DNA from: Notospermus geniculatus
Taxonomy: Eukaryota > Nemertea > Pilidiophora > Heteronemertea > Lineidae
Length of the DNA stretch: 64,000 bases
Assembly: GCA_002633025.1 (NCBI GenBank)
Contig: NMRB01000799.1
Coordinates: 109,825-173,824 of the forward strand
Direction of reading: 5' to 3'
Positions 13,001 to 28,000 of the stretch are shown here, piece after piece. A program made the position numbers and the translations under genes. The notes below the pieces were generated by a model. It made no database searches, was not told where the DNA came from, and saw only the letters and a program-made list of their open reading frames with translations. Within the stretch, counting starts at the first letter, position 1. The number at the start of each line of letters is the position of its first letter.

Positions 13001-16000
13001 CCAATCCCTGGTGAAAGTGCTGTGCCATAATTGGTGCTACATGCAGTGATGTACACCAGGTGGATCATAGTGACACAAACGTCAAAAATATCTACTTCCA
13101 TTTCAGGTGGCATGGTTTACAAGGTGCATTAAGTGCACACAAACAAAGGTTGGCTGCAGCTCTGGAGATTCACATGTTCAATAGAGACATTGATGATGTC
13201 AATGAACGGATAAATGAGAAGGCACATTTATTGTCATCGGAGGATATTGGAAAAGACCTACCAGGGGTTGAGTCTCTCAATCGGAAGCTCGAGGAGGTAG
13301 CCAGAGATATGACTGCTTTACAGAATCAACTTGAGGTAATGTCCGGGGTTTCCACGGAATGACTTTGGAAATTTCATTTTTCGTTAGGACTGGTTATTTG
13401 GAGAAATGATGCTCAATTCATAAACTATTTTGTTTTCACAGAAACTGGAATCTCAAGGCAGCCGTCTGAGCAAGAAGTATCCAGATATGAAAATTGCCAT
13501 AGATTCAAAACAACAGGATCTGTTGGATAACTGGGAGAGACTGGAGGACCTATGTGATGCCAGAAAGATCAAGCTGGAGAAGTCTTATCAGTTGCAGAAA
13601 TTCTTGGCTGATGCAAGGGAATTGGTAAGAAACATGTATCTTCGAGAGCATGAAATTCATGTCGTTAGACCTCTACTTGTGCAGTGTGCATTACAAAAGA
13701 CATTTGGTACAATGGTGAAATGTATTCTGTTGTCATTTCCAGATGAATTGGTCGAATGATATGGTGACCAAGATGACATCTGGCGAACTTGGCAAAGATA
13801 CCACTGAAGCTGAGCAGCAGATTGAGCATCACCATGAAAGAAAGGTAAGAAAACAGATCTGAGGTACCTTGAAATAGATTTGTCATCAGCAGCACCCTAA
13901 GTGCAGCTGTGAGTGCAGTGACCTCAAAAATTTTCAGAACTCGGTAGCATCCCTCCCTTATAACTTACCTGTTGCTGTAGATGTTGTCTCGCCGTGTTGA
14001 CCCTGCCAATGTGACTACGTAAGTCCAAATAAATAATGATGTCATTCATCCCTATGCAGGCTGAAATTGATGGACGACAGTCCAACTTCAATGAAGTCAA
14101 AGACACTGGCATGAACATGGTAAATTCAAAGCACTTTGCCACACCAGAGATCCAGGCAATGCTGGGTTCACTTCACGATGCTCAGAATGTCCTGAACAAT
14201 ACATGGGAAGAGAGACATCTCCTGCTCAAACAGTGTGCTGACTTGCAGGTAAGTTGGTGGTGATGGAGAAACAATAATTCAAGGAAGTAAAAGGAATCTT
14301 CAGTCACTCATCTTTGTTGTATCAACGTCCTTGAAAAAGGACGGGCGGCATCTCACATGCGTTCGGTCCATCCCCTACTAATGAATCTTGTCTGATTACA
14401 GGCTTTCAAGGAAGCAGCAGAACAAGCCGATGCATGGTTAGCTAGTAAGGAAGCCTTCTTGGCCAATGAGGACCTTGGTGTAAGTAAAACTCCGTCCTCC
14501 ATGGTCCTGTCCTACACCATCTCATTCCATCCCATCTCGTCCCACCCCATCCGTTGAAGAATAAGTGACTTGTGTTGCATAAATTGTGGTAGTTTGCCTC
14601 CATATGTTAAGTAGCATTTCAGTTAAGTGCTGTGTGAACCGGCGCCAACATCAGACTTAATAAGAAAATTTCTTTCCCCGACATTCTTCCCTCTCTTACA
14701 GTGTATGTTCAACCCTTTTGTTACAGTATAATGTTTCAAGCGTCAGTGCCCTCCTCAAGAGACACGATGCCTTCCAGAAGACTGTCTCCGCACAGGAAGG
14801 GAAGATTGATGCTCTTGAAGAGTCCTGTAACCAGCTGGTCAATAACGATCACTACGCGTCAGAAGAAATAACCAACAGATGCCACACCGTCCTGGAGCGC
14901 AGGGTTCGCTTAAAACAGTCTTGCTTGACTCGGGAGAATAAACTCAAAGACTCAAGGAAGTATCAACAGTACCTGAGGACCATTTATGAGGTGAGTATGA
15001 AGTCATATCAAATACTTTCCGTTCCATTTGCTGCTTGTGATCGGGAGTGGCCATTTTAGTAGGTATTAGGGACTGCAAGATAATACCATACACGAACCCC
15101 TCATTTGTCGAAGTACATCATGGAGTTGGAATTGTTCATTTTCCAGGTGACCAGTTGGATCAATGAAAAGATGGCAGTGGCGACTGACGAGAATTATAGA
15201 GACCCTAGTAACCTGCAGGGTAAATTACAGAAGCATCAGGCATTCACTGGGGAAATCATGGCCAACAAGAAAATGGTGGATAGTGCACTGAAGGTATGAA
15301 ATCACCTTGCTTAGATGGGATAGGCCTACTGTACTTTGAGGCAAAGTCTGGCTGACAGCGACAAGGAGAGTAGGATGTGAAGTAGGACCCCAGACATGGA
15401 CAGGTTGTTTCATCATTTACCGACACTGCGATTATATTTTCAGGAGGGAAGGGGACTGATTGCAGCTAATCATTTTGCCAAAGCAGAATTACAGGACCGC
15501 ATTGAAGACTTGGAATTACTGTGGAATGGCCTTGTGGCTGCCTGTCAAGACAAGAAGGGCAAATTACATGACGCTATCCAGGGTTTGCTGTTCAACCGGC
15601 TCCTGGACGATCTGGATGCCTGGATGGAAGACATGGAGATGCAACTCATGTCAGAGGATCATGGGAAGGATTTGACGACTGTTAATAATCTTCTGAAAAA
15701 GCACCAATTGCTGGAGCAAGACATCGCTAGTCACCAGGAAAAATTACAGGAGGTGGTAGAGACGAGTAAGAAATTTGAAGAGAAGGATCATTTTATGAAT
15801 CAGGAGATACAGGATCGGTTGGATGGGGTGCTTGAAAGGTAAGATCTGGTTCAGATTGGAACTTTACCTCGTATTGTCCATTTTGACTGAGTATTTTGTG
15901 TGAAATTGGCTCCACCCAATTTCTTATTCATTGTCATTCGAATTGTACATAGAAATGTTTTCTCTAATTCTTTTCAACAGGTATAGCGGCCTTGCAGAAC

Positions 16001-19000
16001 CCTGCCAGATTCGCCGAGATAATCTTGAGGATGCTCTTCTGATGTATCAGTTTTATCGTGACATAGCTGACGAGCTTCTCTGGATACAAGAGAAGCGGCC
16101 AATAGCTGCCTCACAGGATCTTGGTGACAGTTTGAATGCAGTGCAGTATCTCCACAAGAAGCATCAGGTATGTGAACATGTTAGGTTCCAAGGTCGGACT
16201 GTATATTCTTCACAGATTACTAGAAAATGATGTGATTTGAATCACTCTTCATCTGTCATCTTTCATTGTCTCTCTTTACCCTCTATTTTCACAGGCATTA
16301 GAATCTGAGATAATAGCCCATGAACCCTTGATCGAAAGTGTTGTGAATGCAGCCCAGTACATGGTGAAAAACAAACACTTCGCTTCCAATGACATTCAAG
16401 AAAGATTGGACGACTTGCTGAAGCAACTGAAGGAATTAAAAGACCTGGCAGCCGAGAGAAGACAAAAGCTATTGGATGCTTTAGAGTCTCAGACGGTGAG
16501 GATTGTCATGTAATGGAGGAGAAAACCAGAGTATCCTGGAGAAATATTTTGTCTGTTTTTCGAATTTCAATTCTTTTTGACCTTTGGGAGTTTCATTCTA
16601 TCTTGACTTTATTTTCAGTTTTATGCTGAAGTGAATGAGGCAGAATCATGGATGAATGAGAAAAAGCCGTTCTTGACAAGTCCAGATCTTGGAAAGGATG
16701 AAGACTCTGTTCAGGTAAGCTAGCAATACGTCCACCCATGTAGATCTTAACTGAATTCACTCTTGTTGAGGTAAGTCAAGGAAGAGGTGAAATGAAAACC
16801 TGTGGTATACCCTTCCCTGATCTGACACAAGTCCTATGTTAACCTGAATTCTTTTCTTTTCAGGCCTTGTTGAAGAAACTTGAAGCCATTGACCTGGACA
16901 TTGACAACTTCAGGAACACAATTGGTGAACTGGCTGCCCTGAGCACTGGACTGATTGAGCGCAAACATTTTGATATGGAGAACATCAGGAAACAGCAGGT
17001 ATTGTTTATTTCGTTTCATCTAGATAGACATTCAGAAAAACTCTACCATGTGGGTGCAACCAAGAACCATCTTAGCCGACTTAAAAGTTTGTGCCCCATT
17101 TCTGTGTTCCTTAAACTTGCTAAAATCTGAAGGTGTCCTTTCCATTTGCAGAAATCCATTGAAAAGAAATATCAAAATCTTCAAGATTTAGCTCGCCAAA
17201 GAAGAGAAAAACTTGTCGATAACAAGAAGTTGTTTGAATACTATCGGGAAGCAGATGAGGTGGTGAACTGGCTGAAAGAACGGCAGATTGTTGCAGCGTC
17301 TGACGACTATGGTGTTGACATTGAGCATGTGCAGGTAAGATGACTGCATACAATTATCATGATTCCAATCTTGACAGATTGAATGCCTGTATCCTTCCCT
17401 TTGATTTGAAGTTAATGTCAAAAGTTTTAACAAAATACGTTTGCTTTCACTTTGCTGATTGTCTATCACTTTTCTCACCAGATATTGCTGCAAAAGTTCA
17501 AGAACTTCACTCATAATCTGAATGCAAATGAGGAGCGTGTAACCAGTATACAGTCGATGTCACAAAGGTTGCTGGATGGCAAACATCCCGAGTCTAAATC
17601 CATAGAGGATCGATCAAAGGAGATCATGAAACTCTGGCAAGAAGTGAAGGAGTTGACTGAAGCCCGGCAACAGGTAGGTTCTTGGGTAACTCTTTCAAAA
17701 AACAGAACATTTCCTCTCTGAAGTGGGTAGTGTGAAACGGTCAACATAACATATGTATGTAGGAGATACAGCAGAAGCGTAATCAAGTTTTGTGCCAGTA
17801 ATGATTCTTCTTTTCCAGGCTTTGGAAGCTGCTAAACAAGTACATGCATTTGATCGCGATGCAGATGACACGATTGAGTGGATTGGAGAGAAGGAAATAG
17901 TGGCTGCTTCAGAAGATTATGGTCACGATTTGGAGAGTGTGCAACAACTCGCTCGGAAGCATCAGGGCTTTGAGGTATATTTGAGCTTCTGTACATTTAC
18001 ATCCTATTTAGATAGTACAGCAGTGCTGGTCATTTGATATCATGTGCTTCTGCTTTTCACTTTCAGCGAGATCTTGCTGCAGTTGGTGAATCAGTCCAAA
18101 GAGTAGACACAGAGGCCAAGAGACTAATGTCAGATATTCCAGATGCACGTAATCATGTCAAGGAGAAATTGGAGGAGACCACATCTGCTTGGAATGAATT
18201 GTTGGCGAAGTCAGCCCAGAGGAGGAATAAGCTCCAGCAGGCTGAAGACTTGCAGAAGTACTTCAATGAGTATCGGGAACTCCTGTGAGTAAAAATACCT
18301 GTAAATTTCTCGTAGGTGATAAGATAGGCCCAATTTTTTTGTAAACCTTTAACTGTTGATTGGATGCTTGGGATTAGTGATGGTGAGTTGTATGATAGTA
18401 TTTATTTCAAATTTCAGAGCTTGGTGCCACGAGATGATGGCCCTGATCACTGCGGATGACCTTGCCAAGGACGTGCCTGGTAGTGAGGCCCAGATCAGCA
18501 AACATAAGGAACATAAAGCAGAGATTGACACTAGAATGGACCAGTTTGCTAACTTTGTCAGAACAGGGGAGTCGCTCATCGAAAAGGGACATTTCTTGGC
18601 TGATGAGGTGGGTGGATGACGACGGAACAGAAAGATTATTGCTGATACTGAGACAGTTTCTGCTATTTTGATTATTTTGTAGATTTGAACTCGTGTCTTT
18701 CTTTTGTGAAACTTTCCACCCTTTAAAATACATGTAAGTTTCCTGTCTTTCCAGATTCAGGGGAAGGTGATGCACTTGAATCAAGCCAAACAGAATCTTC
18801 TGGATACGTGGGAACAAAGGAGAGATTTGTACGAGCGAAATCTGGATGCTCAGGTGAAAGATAGCTCTATTACCGGATACTTCCTCCTTGAAATCACTTG
18901 AATAACTGCATTACTTCAACTTGTATCACCAGCTACTCTTCAACTTCACTGGTGATTGACAGTCAAGGTCTGACTTTATTCCTATATTTTAGATCCTGCG

Positions 19001-22000
19001 TCAAGAAATGGATCAGCTTGAGACGTGGTTGAGCTACCGTGAGGACATGTTGAAGGAGGGTAAACTTGGTAACTCCATCCATGAGGTGGAAGATCTGATA
19101 AGGAAGCATGAGGACTTTGAGCAGACAGTGGCTGCCCTCGAGGACAGATTTAACGGAATAAATAGAAAGACTCTGGTAAGATGTCTACCTTTCTTTGACA
19201 AGTGCGTTTCAAGTACATGTATCTTAGTTTATGACTTTATGCGATGATCGACGTCCTTTACTTGACATTACAAAATTTCAGATTGAGCAAGCATTTGAAG
19301 ACCAGCGACACCGAGAGAGCAAGATGGAGGAGGCAGAGCATGCTCGAATGGAACGGGTTGAAAAGGAAGAAATGAAAAGACGTGAACAAGAACGCATCCT
19401 GCAGGAGAGGAAACGAGAGGAAGAGAAACGAAAGGCTGCTGATGCTATTCGCAAGCATCGTAAGGAGTCGGAAGATGATATGGCAATACTTAAGCCTGAG
19501 CATCCAGTTGAAAAGAACTCCAGCATCAAGAGGTAAGATCAAGAGAAGTCATGGTCCCTGGACAATTTACCCGGTAGTTCCTAGCACTTCCATTTCAAAA
19601 CAATGAAATGGCCATAATCCCTCTGTACAAAGTACTGTTGTTGAAGTTAATTGGCACATGTTATCTTACAGGAGCACATCGTTCAAGGGTACAACACCCA
19701 TGTCACCCCCACCAGAAAAGCTGAGCGATTCATTTGTCACAGGCATCATGGCCCGTTCAGCTCAGAGGGCACCAAGCATGCGAGGACAGAGGCCAACCTC
19801 TCCAACTCTCACTCTTCCTCCTGATGCCACAGTATGTAGCAACAAATCTTTCATTACCTCTGACCATCCGCACTCAACTTCTCTCAATTCCATAATGGTG
19901 TGTATTGATGTCAGGCATGTTTCAGTGTGGTATATTGGTCTACAATTCAATTGTAATATGTTTCAGGTTAACGTTGAGGCCACCAGCCCACAGGCAGAGG
20001 TGGAAATGCCAATTTCTCCTGTACAAATCCAAACAGAAGAGGCTGCACCAGTTTTTCTTGAACCAGAGGTGCAGAAGAACGGAGAAGTCACAACACCAGA
20101 AGGATTACTCAGAGTGGAGGCTGGGTCACCTGTTGAAGAGGTGCCTAAGGTGGTCACTCCAGAATCACCCTTGAAATCACCAGTTAGCGATGGTAAGTCG
20201 TCTGTGTTCTTAGTAACAGAAATCTTCTGTGTGCTTATAGTTTTAAAAAAAGCAGAGTTGAGTGTAAACGTCCCTTCCTGTTCTATCATTTCTTGATTTC
20301 GAAGTTCTGTGTGGTGATATTTTCGAAACCTTCAGTGCTGTTCATAAGTTTGTGCTGGTGTTTTAGTTTGTTGTCTGTGTTGGGCCCCTGTGGTGCACCC
20401 ATCCTGACTTGCCCATACACTCACCAAACCTCCCAATTCTTGATGTCATCCCTAATAATGGTTTTGTTTGTTGTCACTTTTGCCTGATGGCTTTCTGGTC
20501 ACTTGTTTAGCTTATGTATAGGCCTATGTAGATTGATGCCATGGTGCTCAGTCAGATACTGAAAATAGGGTAGACGTGATCCCCATCAATCTGATTTCAC
20601 TTAGGACAAAATCAGTAGGAACATATAAGTGCTCAGCTTGTATTTTGATGTAGGCCTATTCGAGGACTGCTATGTAGGCCTTATTTTAAATTTTTTATGC
20701 ATGTTAGTTGCTTTTATGCCAACTGAGGACACACGTGTGTTTCCTATTAAGATATGCCGGAGACCGTCCCCCAGACTGATGTACAGGACCTATGAGTGTC
20801 CAGCTCATTGATGTCAGTCAGATATGCATGCTGTACATGTGCAGGAATGTACCAGGTGTTTTAAACAGGCCTGTGTCATGATAACTGGCATTCAGGATCA
20901 GAAAGGCCTACAAAGTAGGGATAATCGTTACCAGTGATCGTAAAGCCATCAATAAGTCGTACATCATCATGTGGACAACGAAGTAAAACCTTTACTATGG
21001 ATGACATCAGGTGTTCGTTTGTGTGGGGTTATGACTGTCAGGATTTGCCAGCCACACAAAATGCCAACATTAAGCCATAGTGCCTGAGATGTTTTCATTA
21101 GAATTCTTCTGGTACGGCTTCAGATGTTTTGAAACCACTTCGTCCAATAAATCGTCAAGTTTCTGGTGAGTGACACATTGATAATGTGACGAAAATACTC
21201 TTGAAAATAACAAACATTTAGGTAGATTTAGCGGCATTTGTATATACAGATAATGGTGTACAGTTGAAATGCACATACATGTATATTTATGTCAAAAACA
21301 AATCATGCACTCAGTGCAACAACTTGGAGGCAGACAACATCTTCAATACAATATTTCGCCCAATGAACCTGTTTCAGGATATGTGTTGAAAAAAGGTTGT
21401 TCTTCAAAATTATCAGCTGCTATGTCACGGTATTGAAAATAACTTTATATGCTGGTCTGAAAAGGGGCAAGTGTCAGGTGCCATAACTGTTTTAGTTTGA
21501 ATGTACATTACATTGATGGTTTGTTCATTGACTTGTGACATTTTCTTTGCATAATCTCCTTTCCATTTCAGACATTAGACTAGATATCGTAGGTAATAAT
21601 CATTGTATTGGCTTTGACTTTCAGAGGCCACAGGCATAGCACCACTTGCTTCATCAAAGAAATTAAGATTTTTTGGATTTATGTCAAGTATGCTTATCAA
21701 ATGAAAACAGTTGCAACCAGGAAACCTCTTTTGCATTTCCTGAATTGATTGGGGGGGGGGGTCTGTGGTGACATTGATAGAGTTGGGACTCGGAGCACTT
21801 GCCTTATGTATGGTTGGGCTTCTCCTGGTTGCAGCTTGAATGTTCAAATACAGTCTTTTTTCATCGAATCTAATTATTTGCTTCATTTCTTCCTTTGGGC
21901 AGATGTCTTGTTGATATTGTGCGTCATAATTACTGTAAAGCTACTGTACTTACATTCCTGTGGGTAATGTAACTTTGTGTCTGCATATCATGGAAATTAC

Positions 22001-25000
22001 CATACAAAATACAAGTCTAGGCTTCATCAATTTTGCCAAATAAAGCAGAAGGCAACTTTTTCTGCAAATTTTCACATGCCTGGTGTACATTTGTGCCACA
22101 AATCATTGAGTATTGATAGTATAAATTTGTCTTGTATTCATATCACCTCCAAACAATTGATGTCGCGATGGACTAATTCAGTGGGAACCTCGATTGTGTG
22201 TGTTGGACTTCTTTGACGAAAGAAGTGTGACTGTGAATCAAATTACAGTAATTAAGACTGCCTAACCAACTAAAGTGAGGACTAGGCTGCTAGCATCACG
22301 GCAACCCCGACCCCCACCCACTCCTCCTATGTACAGTACATGTAAGGATGTCCGGGTGTATTTTTTCATCTTCATCAGTCATCACTGGTCGTGCCAGGTT
22401 GACGGGAGCTTACCCTGTCATTGCAGATAGTGGAGACGTTTTGGTGTCAGTCAATGCTCTTGGCCTGGTCCTGACTTAATTTTGTTATGCTTCATTCAAT
22501 GGGGAATTATGAATGCAAATGTTTCTTTCTGGGATTCTTTCCTCGCCGCTTTCAGTTATCTTTCACCTGTCACTCGAACTCTCCAAAAACTCGATAATCT
22601 GCCAAATTGTGCCTCTGCTGAGGTTTAATCACAATATCTCACGATGGAATGACTATGTGAATGCCCGCATCTTCTATTTTTCTGTCATCATCAGATCTCA
22701 GCTCTTATGCCTCTCTGATTACGAGCTGTCAGATGTGCTGACTATTGTAAATTATTGTAAATATTCAAACAGTGTAATATGTTTTATAAAGTTTCACTGC
22801 ACTGCAGGCCTTTACTGTCTCACTGAATTTGTTGCTGTTATGTATATTCAAATTTTTGCTTATCATTAAATGTCGGTGAAAGCTTTTGGCTGTGTATTGG
22901 TTCACCCCAGTTGATACCTGAGGATTGATGCATGACTTGCCAATGCTTGCTGGAATGTTTTGGCTTGTTGTAGAAGTTAGAATGACACTGTTTGGTGCAT
23001 ATTTTTGATAAACCTCCCTTAATTTCCAGGTGGTGACTCCAAATACCAAGAGAAATCATCCCCTGAAGGAAAATTAAGCCCACCACAATCACCAACCCGT
23101 GCACCTGGAAACAAGCGCAACAAACGTGCACAAAAACGTGCCATCAGTTTCACAACAAGACGGGACACACAGACACTGAAGGAGAAATTCAAACTTGTCT
23201 CAGAGCTACCTGAGGCTAGTATTGAAGGCATTCTGGATCGGAAGCAAGAGCTCCAGTCTGGAGGGAAGAAAGCAACCATTCGGTCTTGGAAAACATTCTA
23301 TATCACACTGAATGATGATTGTATGTGTTTCTTTAAAGACAAACAAGGTATGCTATGATTTTGCCAATGCAGTCGTAGTTCTTCACCCTGTCAGTTTTTC
23401 ACACAAACCATCGTCCCATGACTTTGACAGATGTTTTCATGCTTGACATTCAGTTCTTACCCCAATATTTTTCCAGCTTTATCTGAGACCAGTGCCGCAG
23501 CACCGTATATCACAATCCGCAGTGCTGTATGCGAAGTGGCAAAAGACTACACCAAGAAGAAGAATGTCCTGCGGCTCAAACCCGCCGACGGGTCCGAGTA
23601 CTTATTCACTATGGGCAGTCAGCAGGAGATGATGGACTGGTTAAGCAAGATCACGGAGGCATCTGTTGTACCAGGTGAGGGAAATGAGGTGCTGTGATGA
23701 GATAACACCTAAAAAACAAATTGGCGAGTCTCATTGATGGTCAAGTGTAAATCTATGCCTTGGTTATTGGAAAGGCGACTGCTAGGGTAGGGAGAGACCC
23801 TGTAGTTGAAAATTGTCAGCCCTGGTGAGCAGTACTGTAAACATTATATGGATTCATGTACCATATCATACCATTGGCTGTGGAGCACAACATACATGTA
23901 CCTTACTTCGCCCATGGCTATTGGAAACTTTGTTTCAATTCATGCATGACCACACAACATTGCACCTTTCCTTTGAGTCTTGTACTTGAAGGGGTTCACT
24001 TGTGCATGGTATGATGACATTGCTAGAGGATTGCCTTCTAGGTGGTGTCTACCACTGTAAAATAGCAGGTTAAATTTTTCAAGTACAAAGGGGGCTGCAG
24101 CTTGACTACATGAACATAAATGTCCATTTCTATAGACAAGACTTTGCTACATGTGTTGTCTCAAATATTTGAATTGCATTGCAGTGCATGCCTCCAGTGG
24201 CAGTCGAGTGATTGGCTTCACTAACTTTAAAGTGAATGAACTGGAAATGTTGAATGAGGTTTAGAAGCTTGTGTTTGGGGCATGTGGTATTTTAGGTTTG
24301 ATTGCTGTATCATGCTTGTGTGAAGGGAGATGAAGAAATTGAAATAATCCTGTCACATCTTAGCATTGGTCTTAACTGGTAGTCTCTTGTATAAGTCACA
24401 TTTTGCAGTTATTTCTCACAAGTAACAGTTTCATGTTCCAGAGTTTCAGTGTCCTAAAGTGAACCTCTTTTTGTCCCTCATCTTTTGCTTCAGTTGAACC
24501 ACAAGCTGAGTGTGATAGTCCAGAACCCCCAGCTTTACCTAGCGCTCCTGAACCTGTCACTGTGCAAGCAGATGTCCCCACGATGGCCTCTCCTGATTCA
24601 CCACCACCTCCCCTGCCTGTAGAAAATTCACCCACTTTATCCAAGGGGAGTCATGTTACTGAGGATTCTGAAGGACACACTGATAGCCCTGTGTCCCACC
24701 GAACTAGCATCCCTGAGCCAAGCAGGCGGTTAAGTCAAACTGAGAGTGTTAGTTCAGTTGCAAGTTCTACGAAGAGTGATGCAAAACCTGCGAAGAAACC
24801 CAAGCCACAATTGCCGGTGAGAAAGAAATCCTTCCCAAAAGCTGATATTCGTAAGCCCGACATCAAGCCTCCATGTCCACCACCGGCCTCTCCTGATGTG
24901 AAACAAACAAATCATGTCGAATTCAAGAAACCAGAGAGTCCTGCGGTCAAACGGATTAAACCTGAAAAAGAAACACCCGCTCAGTTGAGAATTTCTACCA

Positions 25001-28000
25001 ATGGTGACCAGACACCAACAACACCGAAGTTATCAACGTTTGCCCCGGCACCGCCAAGTCCAAGAACAAAAGATGCACCGGACAATACTGCTAGTTCTCC
25101 GACCAGTTCCATATCATCTGGTGGCAGTCCGAATTCTAGAAAGAAGAAGCCCCCACCACCTCCTCGTAAATCTAGCATAAACAGTAGCCCACAGGTGACC
25201 AAGCATCAAAGATCAGACTCACAACTCAGCCAAGGAAGTGATATATCTGTCGGTAGTGGAGCTGGACATAAACCAAGAGTGCACACTAATCGTAGTGATT
25301 CTCCCCAAAGCGTTCACTCATTTAATTCAGGTATTTCTCTTCATGTGAACTTGCTCTGCCTTTAATCAGTGCATGCTGCATGAACGTTCTATGTGATAAT
25401 CACGTGGTTTCTTTTCACTAACAGCTTCACAGATTTACCCTTTTTGGCCCCTAATGCGTTTCTCATAAGGGAACAATTCTGTGACTTACTTTCTCACGTG
25501 ATTCTTGAGTATGGTCTTCTCATGGCTCATAAAATATGTGATAAGAATTGGCCTGTTTTCGCCAAAGAATATTCTTTCATAAGATCATGAAGTCAGTTCA
25601 CTTAAGGTACATTCAACAACATTGAAAATACCTCAGAAGTAACTGATGTCATTGAGATTTGGTGTTCCCTTATCATTAACCACTGGCACCCGGCCATAAC
25701 TACATGGTTTTTGAACCACTTGGTAATTTCACAGTTGCTTTCTAGTTAATAGAGTATTCAGTAATTGGTGTCCTCTTGCATGTGAATGCAACAACTGCTT
25801 TATGTAACAAACTTTCTGGGTGTTGTGACGATCTCTTCGCTAACTTAACACAAAACTACCATGCACATTTATGAATTGGTTGCACAAAAAAACCTGTTTG
25901 AGAAGTACTCTCGTACTGATAGATAATGTTCTTGTTCTTCATTTATCCCCTAACGGTGTGAGATATTCTGTCCGCACACTATGATGCATAATAAAACAAA
26001 TCAAAAACAGCCTATTTATAAATGTGAATCTCAGATTTTGACAATCAGTGCCAGTTCTCATAGTCAAACACAAGAAGTTTGCCTTGCTTCATGTGCTACC
26101 TGTATATAGAATAGATGTTGTCCTCTGCCATTGTAAATATGTCCCGTGTAAATAACTTCTTACACGTTGCCTGTAAATGATACTTGTCTTGTTTTACGAC
26201 TTTTTTCATGTGTAAATGATATCTGCCTCCTGACATGAATGATTTTACACCATAATGTGTTACATGTTTTCACCTTTCAGGTTTCTGACGTGTTGGATTG
26301 GCAGTCAATTAACTCTTCTTTTCAGGTGAAATAAAGGCATCAACTTCAATCAAAAATGTCTCTCCTCCGTTTCAAATTTTTATGCATTTCTTTTGGGATC
26401 CTAGTCATTACAATTTACATTCTGGGTCAAGGTCAATAAATCAGCTCACACTGCATTCATACTACCAGTAATAAAATAAAGTAACATTCTTACTGCTGTT
26501 CTTCCGTCAGTTGTCAATTATTTACCTCCGATAACCCATTCATTTATGTGTACCCTGACAATGTTTGTAAATGCTCATTTATTGATTTTGAAGGTGTATT
26601 TAGTTATGAAATGTATCCCAAATTTGATGCATAACAAATGAGGAGTTGACCAGGATATTCCACTGAGGTCAGCACTGACTTCATCCTTGAAAACTACTAA
26701 TGTGACTTTACATCTGTATTCTCCCCACAGATGATGACTCCCAGGACCAAGGTGGACAGTCCCATTCAGAGCCGGTATCACCATCTAACACGGGTGATGT
26801 ACAGTCACCCAGAACCCATGACACCGACTCTGTGTCCTCTAGTTCGGAGGCGGAGGTCCACCCTCCACCTCTCCCTTTCGCTCCGCCTCCACCACAGGGG
26901 GCATTAAAACTGGACATCAAGGCTGCCCGTGGCACAGACTCTGAAGACTATGATTCTGGTTCGTGAGCGTTTCAATACACATGTAGCTTGGCTTAGAATA
27001 TGCCGTGTGACTATTGCCCTGTTTGACTAACTTAACGCACCGAGTTGTAGGCTGCACAAACCGTGTGATTTCTCCACTGGGTGACCAGTCTGTTCCATCT
27101 TAACAACGTTGTGTAAATCTGTACAGTAATACTGTCCTTTTAGATCCAATAAATATTTAGGGCCGTATTCTAGAAGCTTCCTTAACTCTAAGGTTTACCT
27201 ATAGCTATTGTTTGCAGAGCAGAATACACCTTAGAGTTGAGGAGGCTTCTACATGTAGAATACGGACCTTTGAATCCCTCCTGTTAATACATTTCCATGT
27301 GGTGTGTCACTGGTGTGCCACTAATATAGTAAGTCATGTACATTGTAACTAGTGTACGTGATAATTCATTGTGGCAAATATGAAACTATCACACAAGATT
27401 TCATTTCATTTCAGTGGTGGAAATATTAGTCAGCTGGGAGGTTTTGACCACTTGGTGTTTGCGGAGTTCTCCTTTGGACTTGATCAGTTTCAAGCCTCCA
27501 ATATCTTCATAATGTTTCCATACTTGTTCCTATGTCAAGGCACCAGATTAAAAACCGTGCCCAAGACAAAAACAGTGCGCTATCAACAGAAGTTGTGGGA
27601 CGTGTAAAAGTAAAGACTGTCCCCTGTAAAAGTGTCTGATATTCAGGTGCACTTCTGACTTTGAGTCGTATGAATAAAGACTGGCAAATGCTTTTACTTT
27701 AGATTTGTACAGCATTGTCTAGTGCATTTGTATTGCAAAATTCAAGTAAAAGCATTTACTAGTCTTTATTCATAGAATGCGCTTAAGTATTACAGTCCTC
27801 TCGACAAGTGTGCCATCATCTGTACCAAAATTCATAAGTAAGCCAGTTGTCAGTATATCAATGATTCTTTGGAAGATTATAGGTTTGTGATTTCATCTGG
27901 ATTGGGAAGCCCATGAAAGAGAGTATTTCCAACCTTTGAATAGACCAATGAAACAGTTTCCACAATCCTGTAAATAGAATAGTTCTGTAGCTGTAAGGAG

